Source: Pelodictyon phaeoclathratiforme BU-1
GTDB taxonomy: Bacteria; Bacteroidota; Chlorobiia; Chlorobiales; Chlorobiaceae
Length of the DNA: 64,000 nt
Direction of reading: 5' to 3'
Assembly: GCF_000020645.1 (NCBI RefSeq)
Contig: NC_011060.1
Span: 2,432,501 to 2,496,500 of the forward strand
A program made the translations under genes and the position numbers. The notes beneath the pieces were generated by a model, which worked only from the letters and a program-made list of their open reading frames with translations, ran no database searches and had not been told where the DNA came from. Below, in pieces: positions 1 through 8,462 of the stretch (positions are counted from its first letter, which is position 1; each line of letters starts with the position of its first letter).

Positions 1-1454
1 ATGGCATGATGTTGCATGACAGACCAGCTTGCAAGGTTTGCCGGCAAGGTGTCGTAGTGACCTGCATGACTTGAAAGCTCTCTCAGTGGCAGATAAAAAA
101 CGTTGACCGGATCGGAAAAACCAAGCCTCGCAGAGTCTTCAAGTGCACGAAGGGCATAATATTTGAGAAGTGTTGTTTTGCCAGAGCCGGGATCACCGAT
201 AACGAGAAGCATTCGGCAGCCTCTCCGATCGCGAAATGCCCGCTTCATGATCTCATCGGGAGAAAAGATATGCTCACCCCCTTGCCAAAAACTCTTTTCA
301 GGAACTGAATTGCCTTTATCCTGCCTGTCGGACATGCGCAGAGGGACAAAGGTATCGTCATTCAGGTTGACTTTGACGCTCTCGACACCCGGCAAACCAA
401 GCATACGAATATAACCGAGCTCCTCTTTGAGAGTCGCCTGATAACGCTCTTTGCAGGGATGATGGAGTTTATCAGATTCTGGTGACTCGGCAGATGTACC
501 TTTTGATAAAAAGAACGTTCCGGTATACAAGGGCGAAGGAAAGACGCTGGTATCAAGTGTCCACTTTTCATTTGGACTATCCTCATAGCGAATTGGAAAA
601 ATGGTCACCCGATTACCCTCGAAGGTAACATACATGGCGCTGTTTGGCCACTTACGTGTCTGATAAGCTGCGCCAGCAGCAAGCTTGATGAACCCACCAT
701 TAGCAGAAGCAATGCTTTCCGCATCGATCTCATGGCAGTGACCATGCAGCAGCAAATCAACCGATTCGCCAAGAGCCGCTTTTATGTTGCGTCGCTCCAC
801 CTGGCTTAACCAATCGAGAGGATGGTGAATCAAGGCAATGGTAAGTTCTGCTGCTGCCTGCCTCTTTAACTGCTCCCTCGCATTATCAAGGCAGAGACGC
901 CCTATGAAAAGCTGTGCAACATCACGATCGTCAATGCTGAAGAGTGCACTGTTCAGGGGCAAAACAGCAATACGACAGTTGTTGATTGTGAGAATTTCTA
1001 CAGGGCTGCATGTGGTGTTTGTGGGAAACGACCGGATACCGCTGAAATAGCTGTTATACCAGGATGAAAATGCCTGGAATTTCTGCGTCAGGTGAGGAGT
1101 CGGCGTCTGAGGATCGAAGTACTCATCAACGTCATCCTTCGTATTGAAGGTTCGCTCAAGCCCCTTGCCCATCTTGCGGTCAACATCATGGTTACCGGGT
1201 ATTATGAAAAGGCGATCACGATTGAGCCCCGCAGCTTCGAGCAGATCATCGAAAAATTTTGTGGCCGCATCATACTCTTTTGCCTTTCCGTTCTGCGCAA
1301 TATCACCGGTTGCAAAGATGAGATCCGGGACTTGCTCCCCTTTTTCGCGGAACTGCCTGACTGAAGAGACAAGGGATCGAAGAATAACCTCCTGACTGTA
1401 AGGGCCTTTGTCACTCAGGTGGAAATCCGAAACATGCAGCCAGGTAAGAGCCAT
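1..1454 (-). CDS. Metallophosphoesterase-NACHT STAND NTPase (5' part, runs off window)
   Basis: The first 484 residues are visible; the gene continues past the left edge. The N-terminus is a complete calcineurin-like phosphoesterase: DFH (10-12), GD (50-51), GNHD (87-90), IHHP (209-212) and GHCH (238-241), the five blocks that bind two metals. After a linker containing a V.LNDDTFVPLRM segment (about 361-374), which is typical just before NACHT domains, comes a Walker A GDPGSGKTT at 420-428. The frame is open throughout and an in-frame stop precedes the ATG at 1454. An effector domain followed by a NACHT core is the architecture of bacterial STAND/NLR-like proteins, many of which act against phage; the sensor part would lie outside the window. 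It is divergent from recX. The domain calls are secure; the immune role is inference. Confidence 0.85.
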   Translation of the reverse strand, partial: MALTWLHVSDFHLSDKGPYSQEVILRSLVSSVRQFREKGEQVPDLIFATGDIAQNGKAKEYDAATKFFDDLLEAAGLNRDRLFIIPGNHDVDRKMGKGLERTFNTKDDVDEYFDPQTPTPHLTQKFQAFSSWYNSYFSGIRSFPTNTTCSPVEILTINNCRIAVLPLNSALFSIDDRDVAQLFIGRLCLDNAREQLKRQAAAELTIALIHHPLDWLSQVERRNIKAALGESVDLLLHGHCHEIDAESIASANGGFIKLAAGAAYQTRKWPNSAMYVTFEGNRVTIFPIRYEDSPNEKWTLDTSVFPSPLYTGTFFLSKGTSAESPESDKLHHPCKERYQATLKEELGYIRMLGLPGVESVKVNLNDDTFVPLRMSDRQDKGNSVPEKSFWQGGEHIFSPDEIMKRAFRDRRGCRMLLVIGDPGSGKTTLLKYYALRALEDSARLGFSDPVNVFYLPLRELSSHAGHYDTLPANLASWSVMQHHA

Positions 1455-1683
1455 GTGATTGAATTGAATGGGTTAACTGCGACGAAGATGAAGCGCCTGC
1501 AATATAGTGTATTCTTTGGGGATCGGGAAAGTAATGGGGCAAGCACAGGGTATAGTGTGATTTTCGCAACGGCAGCAACCTCGGGACATGAGGTAAGCGC
1601 CCTTGATTTTCTGATTAACATGATATGGTTATATTTGCCGGGGAAGCTGCCCCGACAAACCGAAGTCTCTCCTGGTTCTGATT

Positions 1684-2166
1684 ATGACCGACAACAATGC
1701 GCCTGGCGCGATGACATTTGCCCTTAAACTGCTTGGACTGCGCAGCCACAGTAAGGATGAACTGAAACGGAAACTGCTGAAAAAGGGATATTCTGCTGAG
1801 GGTATCGAACCGGTAATTGAAAAATTGAGCCGGATGGGAGCGCTTGACGATCATGCTTTCGGCATGGAAGTGATCAGAAGCAGGTCAAGAAGAAAGCCCT
1901 CTGGAAGGTTAAAGATTGTTGCGGAACTCAGGAAAAAGGGTGTTGCTGAAACCATTATCAGCGAGCTCCTCAAGGAGTATGACAGCGTTGCGCTTTGCCA
2001 TCGGGCGGCAGAAAAAAAATTGGCCTCATTGCGTGAGATGAGTGAAGCGGATCGGAAAAGAAAACTTGAAGTCTTCCTTTCCAACCGGGGGTTTGAGTGG
2101 CAGGAGATTCAATCGGCGCTCAGGTTGCTCGTTCTACCCGGCGCCGATGATGATGAACCCTGTTAA
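1684..2166 (+). CDS. recX: Regulatory protein RecX
   Basis: A 160-residue protein of the usual RecX length and charge pattern. It has the three-helix repeats of the family: an N-terminal FALKLLGLRSHSKDELKRKL block, a middle GALDDHAF block followed by RSRSRRKPSGR, and a C-terminal FLSNRGFEWQEIQSAL block. RecX binds RecA filaments and limits their extension, so it tunes recombination and the SOS response. recA is not next to it here. The gene is convergent with pyrH, only about 20 bases away, and divergent from the phosphoesterase-NACHT gene; the 230-base gap upstream would hold both promoters, but I could not pick a convincing box. Confidence 0.9.
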   Translation: MTDNNAPGAMTFALKLLGLRSHSKDELKRKLLKKGYSAEGIEPVIEKLSRMGALDDHAFGMEVIRSRSRRKPSGRLKIVAELRKKGVAETIISELLKEYDSVALCHRAAEKKLASLREMSEADRKRKLEVFLSNRGFEWQEIQSALRLLVLPGADDDEPC

Positions 2167-2187
2167 GCCACCCTGTCAAAGCGGGTA

Positions 2188-2898
2188 TCACCCATGAACC
2201 AAAGAACCAACCTTCTCTCCGCGCAGCAGTCTGCTCAAATTCCCTTTTTCGTTCATGTTCATGACTACAATGGGCAGCGTGTTTTCACTGCAGAGGGTGA
2301 TTGCTGTCATATCCATAACCCTGAGGTTTTTTCGGATCACATCCTGATAGGATATATCCGCAAAAAACTCTGCATGGGAATTTTTTTCGGGATCGGAATC
2401 GTAGACTCCCTGAACCCGTGTGCCTTTGACAATAATATCGGCCTCAATTTCGATGGCCCTCAGTGAAGCTGCCGTGTCGGTGGTAAAGTAGGGGTTTCCT
2501 GTGCCTGCGCCGAAAATAACAACCCGCCCCTTTTCAAGATGACGGACTGCCCTGCGCCGGATAAAGGGTTCTGCCATCTGCTCCATTTTTATGGCTGTCT
2601 GAAGTCGGGTAAAGACTCCTTTTCGTTCAAGGGCATCCTGAAATGCAAGGGCATTGATAACCGTTGCGAGCATCCCCATGTAGTCGGCCTGTACGCGATC
2701 CATATTAGCCGCTGCTTCGGACATGCCACGAAATATATTGCCTCCGCCAATCACCAGTGCAATCTGGGCGCCCATCTCGCGAGCCTCCTTGATTTCCTCT
2801 GCATACCGTTCAAGCATCGCGGAATTAATGCCATAGCCGTCCTCTCCGGCAAGTGCTTCGCCACTCAGTTTCAGCAAGATGCGCTTGTAGTGGAGCAT
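2188..2898 (-). CDS. pyrH: UMP kinase
   Basis: Phosphorylates UMP to UDP in pyrimidine nucleotide synthesis; hexameric, cytoplasmic, of the amino-acid-kinase fold and unrelated to eukaryotic UMP/CMP kinases. The 236-residue length is standard. It shows the N-terminal KRILLKLSGEALAG phosphate-binding loop, the VIGGGNIFRG motif, the ADYMGMLATVINALAFQDALE helix and the TGNPYFTTDTAASLRA segment that contacts UMP. It follows tsf on the same strand, the classic rpsB-tsf-pyrH order, but a strong hairpin with T-tracts lies between tsf and this gene, so it may depend on readthrough or on a promoter in the roughly 55 bases before its start. Confidence 0.95.
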   Translation of the reverse strand: MLHYKRILLKLSGEALAGEDGYGINSAMLERYAEEIKEAREMGAQIALVIGGGNIFRGMSEAAANMDRVQADYMGMLATVINALAFQDALERKGVFTRLQTAIKMEQMAEPFIRRRAVRHLEKGRVVIFGAGTGNPYFTTDTAASLRAIEIEADIIVKGTRVQGVYDSDPEKNSHAEFFADISYQDVIRKNLRVMDMTAITLCSENTLPIVVMNMNEKGNLSRLLRGEKVGSLVHG

Positions 2899-2952
2899 AT
2901 CCTTATCCTCAGGAAGAAAGGTTTAAAAAAACAAAACCATCATTCTATGTAC

Positions 2953-2988
2953 AAAAAAAAAGCCTCGCAACAACGAGGCTTTTTTTTT
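2953..2988 (-). terminator. Rho-independent terminator after tsf
   Basis: A perfect 6-bp GCCTCG/CGAGGC stem with a six-base loop is flanked by nine A on one side and nine T on the other, so it can work on both strands and the A/T runs can extend the stem. The tsf stop codon lies inside one arm of the flanking run. On the minus strand it should end most rplM-rpsI-rpsB-tsf transcripts before pyrH. Confidence 0.85.
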
Positions 2989-3853
2989 ACTCTCCCAACT
3001 TGCAGCGGACAAATCCGATCACATCAACCTTTACTTGATGCTTTTTTCGGAACTCATTGAGCACGTCAGATACCTTGACGGTGCTGTCCTTGATGAAGAA
3101 CTGCTCGCTGAGCACAACGTCCTGATAATACTTTTCAAGTCTGCCAAGAACAATCTTGTCGACAAACGCCTCTTTCTTTCCCTGTTCGAGAGCCTGCTGA
3201 CGATAAATTTCCGCCTCTTTTGCGATGTAATCGGCTGGAACAAAGGAGCGGTCAACAACAATCGGAGCTGCTGCGGCGACCTGCATGGCAAGATCCCTGG
3301 CCAGTTCGCGAACAGCATCGGGCTGATCGGTAGCAAGATGAATGATTGCGCCAAGCTGTGCACCGGGATGAACATAGGATTCGACCACACCGTCACCTGC
3401 GTCAATATAGACCAGACGTTTGAGGCTGATCTTTTCGCCAAGCTTGCCGGTCATGGTTTTGATGGCATCATCAACCGTTTCGCCGCCATACGCTTCGCCA
3501 AGTGTCAGCGTCATTAAGGCTTCAGGTGATGAGATGCACTTTGCAAGGGCAAGCTCACCAAGGGCAACCGTAAAATTGGTAAAGTCCTCACCGCGGGCAA
3601 CAAAGTCGGTCTCACAGTTCAGTTCAAGAATAATACCGGCCTTATGGTCGGCGGTCATTTTAATTTCGACCATACCCTCTCTGGCATCCCTGTCTGCACG
3701 CTTCGCAGCAAGTGCAGCGCCTTTCTTGCGCAGATAATCGATAGCCTGCTGCATATCCCCTCCAGTTTCATCAAGGGCTTTTTTGCAGTCCATCATGCCT
3801 GCACCTGTTATATCACGAAGATTTTTTACATCTTTTGCTGAAATCTGGCTCAT
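2987..3853 (-). CDS. tsf: Translation elongation factor Ts
   Basis: Exchanges GDP for GTP on EF-Tu. The start at 3853 gives MSQISAKDVKNLRDITGAGM, the normal EF-Ts N-terminus; a longer frame adds ten unrelated residues and is less likely. The N-terminal UBA-like domain with the T-GAGMMDCKKAL motif that contacts EF-Tu is intact, followed by the core containing ELNCETDFVAR. The protein is 288 residues, within the family range. It lies about 30 bases after rpsB on the same strand, the universal rpsB-tsf arrangement, and its stop codon merges into a strong terminator. Confidence 0.97.
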   Translation of the reverse strand: MSQISAKDVKNLRDITGAGMMDCKKALDETGGDMQQAIDYLRKKGAALAAKRADRDAREGMVEIKMTADHKAGIILELNCETDFVARGEDFTNFTVALGELALAKCISSPEALMTLTLGEAYGGETVDDAIKTMTGKLGEKISLKRLVYIDAGDGVVESYVHPGAQLGAIIHLATDQPDAVRELARDLAMQVAAAAPIVVDRSFVPADYIAKEAEIYRQQALEQGKKEAFVDKIVLGRLEKYYQDVVLSEQFFIKDSTVKVSDVLNEFRKKHQVKVDVIGFVRCKLGE

Positions 3854-3886
3854 TGAAATTTCACTCTTATTGATTATAGACACGGA

Positions 3887-4654
3887 TTATTCGCTGATCT
3901 CTTCCTTTTCGACGTCGATATCGCCATCCTCTTCCTCTTCATCCATACCGGCAAGCACTTCATTTTCCACTTTCAGCGCCCGTGCGTTGATGACGGTATC
4001 GGCAACAGCCTTGACCATCAACTGAATGGAGCGGATTGCATCGTCATTGGCTGGAATGACGAAATCAACCAGTTCAGGATCGCAGTTGGTATCGACCATG
4101 GCAATGATGGGAATACCGAGTGAGCGGGCTTCCTTGATGGCAATATGCTCTTTCTTGATGTCAACGATGAAGAGCGCGGCTGGAAGCCTTGTCATGGTGG
4201 CAATACCACCGAGAATCCTCATGAGCTTCTCTTTTTCACGGCCCAGCATCAGGCGTTCTTTCTTGGTAATCATATCATACGTTCCATCCGTCGCCATCCG
4301 GTCGATGGAGTTCATGCGCCGGATACTCTGCCGAATGGTCTGGAAGTTGGTAAGCATACCACCCAGCCAACGCTCGCAAACGTAAGGCATCCCTGCACGC
4401 TCTGCCTGTTCGGCAATAATGTGTTTGGCCTGTTTTTTGGTACCGACAAACATGATCTCCCTGCCTGTCTGTGCAATTGCTTCAAGCGCCTTCAGTGCCT
4501 CATCGGCAAGAACGACGGTTTTCTGCAGATCGATAATATGAACGCCGTTTTTTTCCATGAAAATGTACGGCTTCATTTTTGGGCACCAGCGACGTGCAAG
4601 GTGACCGAAATGGACTCCTGCGCGGAGCATCTCTTCAAGCTGAAAATGTGACAT
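3887..4654 (-). CDS. rpsB: 30S ribosomal protein S2
   Basis: Binds the 30S head-body junction with S1. The start at 4654 gives MSHFQLEEMLRAGVHFGH, the standard S2 opening; further upstream in-frame codons would add about 25 residues foreign to the family. Visible family signatures are RRWCPKMKPYIF, the HIIDLQKT block, the FVGTKKQA motif and the IPIIAMVDTNCDP segment. The acidic C-terminus (DEEEEDGDIDVEKEE) is long but common. The 160 bases upstream contain a GC-rich hairpin and may be a regulatory leader, since S2 represses its own operon in other bacteria. Confidence 0.97.
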   Translation of the reverse strand: MSHFQLEEMLRAGVHFGHLARRWCPKMKPYIFMEKNGVHIIDLQKTVVLADEALKALEAIAQTGREIMFVGTKKQAKHIIAEQAERAGMPYVCERWLGGMLTNFQTIRQSIRRMNSIDRMATDGTYDMITKKERLMLGREKEKLMRILGGIATMTRLPAALFIVDIKKEHIAIKEARSLGIPIIAMVDTNCDPELVDFVIPANDDAIRSIQLMVKAVADTVINARALKVENEVLAGMDEEEEDGDIDVEKEEISE

Positions 4655-4813
4655 ACGTGCTTTTTTGTGATTTAGTTGTTCCTCTATCATGCCTGTACTG
4701 CCCGGTATCCGGCGCAAGGCGCCGAACACTTCCGGAGAGCTTCATCTGAACGATTTTCAGAATAGCATGATATGCGAAGTTGTATCTTTGAAATAAAACG
4801 AAATAACACCGGA
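4655..4813 (-). promoter_or_regulatory. Possible rpsB leader with GC-rich hairpin
   Basis: The gap between rpsI and rpsB is about 160 bases, far longer than the other gaps in this block. It contains a perfect CGGCGC-AAG-GCGCCG hairpin at 4710-4724, about 55 bases before the rpsB start. There is no T-run, so it is not a classical terminator. An S2-binding autoregulatory structure or a separate promoter would both fit; neither is shown. Confidence 0.3.
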
Positions 4814-5203
4814 TTAACGTTTCGAGAACTGGAAGCGTTTGCGGGCCTTTTTGCGTCCGAATTTTTTCCGCTCAACCATACGGGGATCCCTTGTCAGAAG
4901 CTTCTCTGTTTTGAGGATAACACGGGCGGTTTCATCAAATTCGGTAAGTGCACGAGCAATGGCAAGGCTGACTGCGCCGGACTGACCACTTACACCGCCA
5001 CCCTGAACATTGATCTTGATATCAAACTCTTCCGCTCTTTCGGTAATAACGAGAGGCCGAAGGGCTTGCTGGCGCTTGAATTCATCCTTGAAATACTCTT
5101 CAATCGGCAGTTTGTTGACAATAACCCGGCCTTTTCCCGGAATCATAAAAGCTCGAGCCACCGAGGTTTTACGGCGGCCTACTGTATCGATAACCTCTTT
5201 CAT
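4814..5203 (-). CDS. rpsI: 30S ribosomal protein S9
   Basis: A 129-residue S9 with all family hallmarks: the TVGRRKTSVARAF opening, the GKGRVIVNKLPIEEYF segment, the V.GGGVSGQSGAVSLAIARAL core and the basic C-terminal tail ending KRFQFSKR, whose last arginine reaches the P-site tRNA. It begins 17 bases after the rplM stop; the two genes form the near-universal L13-S9 pair and must be co-transcribed. Confidence 0.97.
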   Translation of the reverse strand: MKEVIDTVGRRKTSVARAFMIPGKGRVIVNKLPIEEYFKDEFKRQQALRPLVITERAEEFDIKINVQGGGVSGQSGAVSLAIARALTEFDETARVILKTEKLLTRDPRMVERKKFGRKKARKRFQFSKR

Positions 5204-5220
5204 TCCCTATGCTTTAATAT

Positions 5221-5670
5221 TTAGTTTACCTTCATTTCAACAGGAGCCTGCGAAGCATGCGGGTGCTCGGAACCGGCATAAACCTTGAGTTTTCTGAACA
5301 ACTGACGGCCGAGATTGTTGTGCGGCAACATTCCCCACACAGCATTTTCAATAATCCTTTCAGGTCTTTTTTTCAGAAGGTCCTTGACATGGTCAATCTT
5401 GACACCACCCGGATACTGGGAATGCGAGAAGTAGCTCTTCTGCTCCTCTTTTTTGCCGGTTAGGGCAACTTTTTCGGCATTGGTTACCACAATGAAATCA
5501 CCGGTATCGATATGCGGCGTAAACTGTGGCTTATGCTTGCCCCTGAGGACCTTTGCAATTTCAGAAGCCATTCTGCCCAATACCTGACCCTCGGCATCAA
5601 CAACGTACCACTTCCTGTCGACCTCTGCAGGCTTTGCCGAATATGTTTTAAAACTTAACGTCTTACTCAT
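5221..5670 (-). CDS. rplM: 50S ribosomal protein L13
   Basis: A 149-residue L13, an early-assembly large-subunit protein. The KWYVVDAEGQVLGRMASEIAK N-terminal block, the HIDTGDFIVVTNAEKVALTGKK motif and the AVWGMLPHNNLGRQLFRKLKVYAG segment are all present. It is the first gene of the leftward ribosomal block and diverges from der; the roughly 150-base AT-rich gap between them should carry promoters for both directions. Confidence 0.97.
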   Translation of the reverse strand: MSKTLSFKTYSAKPAEVDRKWYVVDAEGQVLGRMASEIAKVLRGKHKPQFTPHIDTGDFIVVTNAEKVALTGKKEEQKSYFSHSQYPGGVKIDHVKDLLKKRPERIIENAVWGMLPHNNLGRQLFRKLKVYAGSEHPHASQAPVEMKVN

Positions 5671-5823
5671 GCTCTTACTATAGATTAACTGGACTTTTCC
5701 GAAAAATAAAGTTTATCAATGTAAATTATTCCACTTAATTCTACAAATTATACCTTATATCTGTTACAGGGAATTCCCTGGCAGAGCTCTGCCATTTTTT
5801 TTACCAAGACCGTATCTGTTCTT

Positions 5824-7137
5824 ATGAAGCCTTTAATCGCTCTGGTGGGCCGGCCTAACGTCGGCAAATCAACCCTGTTCAACCGAATTCTGCGCCAACG
5901 AAGCGCCATTGTAGATCCTACCCCCGGTGTAACGAGAGATCGGCACATCGCAGAGGGAGAGTGGCAAGGCAAGCAATTTCTCCTGATGGATACCGGAGGC
6001 TATAATGCCGATGGCGACACCATCAGCATGGCAATGCTTGAGCAGACGCTGATGGCTATTCGTGATGCCGATATTGTTATCTTTTTGACCGATGTACGTG
6101 CCGGACTCTCCTACGAGGATCTTGAACTCGGAAGATTGCTGCAGCGAACCTTCCAGCACAAGCAGCTTTTCTTTGTGGTAAACAAGGTCGAAACCCCGCA
6201 ACTCTCTTTGGACGCAGAGTCGTTCATCAAAACCGGTTTCACCGCCCCCTATTTTATTTCAGCAAGAGATGGAAGCGGAGTTGCCGATATGCTTGACGAC
6301 ATCCTTGAGTCGTTACCTGAAACAGAAAAACAGCTTCAGGAAAAAGAGAGCGCCATCCAGCTTGCCGTTGTCGGAAGGCCAAATGTCGGGAAATCAAGTT
6401 TTGTCAACTCCCTGCTCGGCTCAAACCGCCTCATTGTATCCAACATACCCGGCACAACACGGGATGCTATCGACAGCCGCTTCATACGCAAGCAGCAGGA
6501 GTTCATTCTCATTGATACGGCAGGACTGAGAAAACGGACAAAAATCGATGCTGGTATTGAGTACTACAGCTCGCTGAGAACGGAGAAGGCCATTGAGCGC
6601 TGCGACGTTGCACTCGTCATGCTTGATGCTGCGCCAGGCATTGAGAAGCAGGATATGAAAATCATCAATATGGCAGTTGAGCGCAAAAAAGGGGCGCTCC
6701 TGTTGATCAATAAATGGGATCTGATTGAAAAGGATTCAAAAACAAGCAAGATCTACGAAGAGACCCTGCGTTCCAACATGGGCAACCTCTCCTATGTCCC
6801 CGTCCTCTTTATTTCGGCGCTCACCAAAAAGAACCTTTACCGGGCAATAGACACGGCTCAGCAAATCAGCCAAAACCGCTCCCGTAAAATCAGCACCAGC
6901 GTGCTCAACAAATTCCTTGAGGAGGCGCTTTCACATACACACCCTTCCACAAAATCGGGCAAAGAGCTCAAGATCAAGTACATGACCCAGATCAACGCCG
7001 CATGGCCGGTCTTTGCCTTTTTCTGCAATGATCCTCTCCTGGTTCAGGCCAATTTCAGGAAGTTTCTTGAAAACAAGCTTCGCGAACATTTCAGCCTGGA
7101 GGGAGTACCCATTTCCATGCGTTTTATGCAAAAATGA
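5824..7137 (+). CDS. der: Ribosome biogenesis GTPase Der (EngA)
   Basis: An essential GTPase of 50S assembly. It has two tandem G domains, each with GRPNVGKS: G1 loops at about residues 8-15 and 188-195, switch motifs TPGVTRD and IPGTTRDAID, DTGG and DTAG G3 motifs, and NKVE and NKWD G4 motifs. The C-terminal KH-like domain covers roughly the last 90 residues. The length of 437 is typical. It is followed 64 bases later by mrp on the same strand, and a shared transcript is plausible. Confidence 0.97.
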   Translation: MKPLIALVGRPNVGKSTLFNRILRQRSAIVDPTPGVTRDRHIAEGEWQGKQFLLMDTGGYNADGDTISMAMLEQTLMAIRDADIVIFLTDVRAGLSYEDLELGRLLQRTFQHKQLFFVVNKVETPQLSLDAESFIKTGFTAPYFISARDGSGVADMLDDILESLPETEKQLQEKESAIQLAVVGRPNVGKSSFVNSLLGSNRLIVSNIPGTTRDAIDSRFIRKQQEFILIDTAGLRKRTKIDAGIEYYSSLRTEKAIERCDVALVMLDAAPGIEKQDMKIINMAVERKKGALLLINKWDLIEKDSKTSKIYEETLRSNMGNLSYVPVLFISALTKKNLYRAIDTAQQISQNRSRKISTSVLNKFLEEALSHTHPSTKSGKELKIKYMTQINAAWPVFAFFCNDPLLVQANFRKFLENKLREHFSLEGVPISMRFMQK

Positions 7138-7201
7138 ACGCATCTATCAGAACCAAACCATATCATTTCTCTATTTTCTGTAATTTTCAAACGAACACGC
7201 T

Positions 7202-8098
7202 ATGACAACAAATCATGATGAATCAACACATGCGTCCTGCAGCCATAATCAAGGCAATGGAGAAGCTGCACATGCATCCTGCGGCCATCATCACTGCGAG
7301 CATGAACGTCCGCTGCAGCAGGTAAAACACATTATTGCCGTCGCATCAGGGAAGGGAGGAGTTGGAAAATCAACCTTCGCCGTAAACCTCTCCATTGCAC
7401 TTGCCCAGACAGGAGCAAAAGTTGGCCTGATTGACGCTGATCTTTACGGCCCGAGCATTCCAACCATGTTCGGACTGCTCGATGCCAAACCGGAAGTAAC
7501 TGAAAAACATCTTGTCCCACTGGAAAAATGGGGTGTCAAACTGATGTCCATCGGTTTTCTGATCGAAACCGATACGGCGGTTATCTGGCGCGGCCCAATG
7601 GTTTCGAACGCCATCAAGCAGTTTATCAGTGAGGTAGATTGGAGCGAGCTCGATTACCTGATCTTCGATCTTCCTCCCGGCACCGGAGATATCCAGATCA
7701 CAATCGCCCAGACCGTTCCCCTGACTGGCGCCATTATTGTTACAACACCGCAGGATGTAGCCATTGCTGATGTATCGAAGGCTGTCAGCATGTTCCGCAA
7801 GGTCAATGTGCCGATTCTTGGAGTGGTTGAAAACATGAGCTATTACGAACTGCCGGATGGAACAAAAGACTATATTTTCGGACATCATGGAGGAGAGATA
7901 TTTGCCCGTACCCAGGGACTTTCCTTCCTCGGCTCCATTCCGATCGATCGTGCTGTACGCGAGGGTGGAGACAACGGAACACCCTATATGCTCAGCCATC
8001 CCGATTCGGCGACATCAAAAGCCATCAATCAAGCCACAATGGAGGTTGCACGCAGGATTTCCATCACCGAAGCGGAACGGGGAAATAAACAATCATAA
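7202..8098 (+). CDS. mrp: Mrp/ApbC-type Fe-S cluster carrier ATPase with His/Cys-rich N-terminus
   Basis: A ParA/MinD-like P-loop ATPase that carries and inserts [4Fe-4S] clusters into apoproteins. The deviant Walker A SGKGGVGKSTFAVNL lies at about residues 49-63, followed by DADLYGPSIPTMFG, the DLPPGTGD motif and the VVENMSYY segment. Unlike some Mrp proteins it lacks the N-terminal DUF59 domain. Instead the first 40 residues are polar and rich in His and Cys (ASCSHN, ASCGHHHCEHE), a likely metal-binding tail. The canonical CxxC cluster-binding pair near the C-terminus is not obvious, which makes the tail more interesting. The NifU-like gene follows about 95 bases downstream, forming an Fe-S assembly pair. 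Confidence 0.92.
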   Translation: MTTNHDESTHASCSHNQGNGEAAHASCGHHHCEHERPLQQVKHIIAVASGKGGVGKSTFAVNLSIALAQTGAKVGLIDADLYGPSIPTMFGLLDAKPEVTEKHLVPLEKWGVKLMSIGFLIETDTAVIWRGPMVSNAIKQFISEVDWSELDYLIFDLPPGTGDIQITIAQTVPLTGAIIVTTPQDVAIADVSKAVSMFRKVNVPILGVVENMSYYELPDGTKDYIFGHHGGEIFARTQGLSFLGSIPIDRAVREGGDNGTPYMLSHPDSATSKAINQATMEVARRISITEAERGNKQS

Positions 8099-8193
8099 AT
8101 TTCGTATTGTTTTTTTCCGCAAGAGGTTTGATATTAGATTTCGTAAAGATGATAACGGCCCTTTTTTTCACTCAATTGTAAACCAATTATACC

Positions 8194-8454
8194 ATGAGCT
8201 CCACCAAGGATTACCTTCCAAACAGCGATGCGCTTTACGACAGGGTTATTGCAGCACTTGAAACCGTACGTCCCTATCTGCAGGTTGACGGAGGAGATTG
8301 CCAGATTGTCGGCATTACCAAAGATATGACCGTTGATGTAAAACTGCTTGGCGCATGTGGTTCATGCCCCATGAGCACCCTTACCCTGCGTGCCGGTGTC
8401 GAACAAGCTATCAAAAAAGCAGTTCCGGAAATTGTACGCGTTGAATCAGTGTAA
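8194..8454 (+). CDS. NifU C-terminal-domain Fe-S scaffold protein
   Basis: An 86-residue stand-alone NifU-like (Nfu) domain. The cluster-binding CGSCPMS motif sits at about residues 55-61, preceded by the YLQVDGGDCQIVGI strand and followed by the TLRAGVEQAIKKAVPEI helix. Such proteins hold a [4Fe-4S] cluster between two subunits and pass it to client enzymes. Its position right after mrp suggests the two act together in cluster delivery, useful in a phototroph rich in Fe-S enzymes. It converges on ftsK with only eight bases between stop codons. Confidence 0.9.
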   Translation: MSSTKDYLPNSDALYDRVIAALETVRPYLQVDGGDCQIVGITKDMTVDVKLLGACGSCPMSTLTLRAGVEQAIKKAVPEIVRVESV

Positions 8455-8462
8455 CAAACTCA

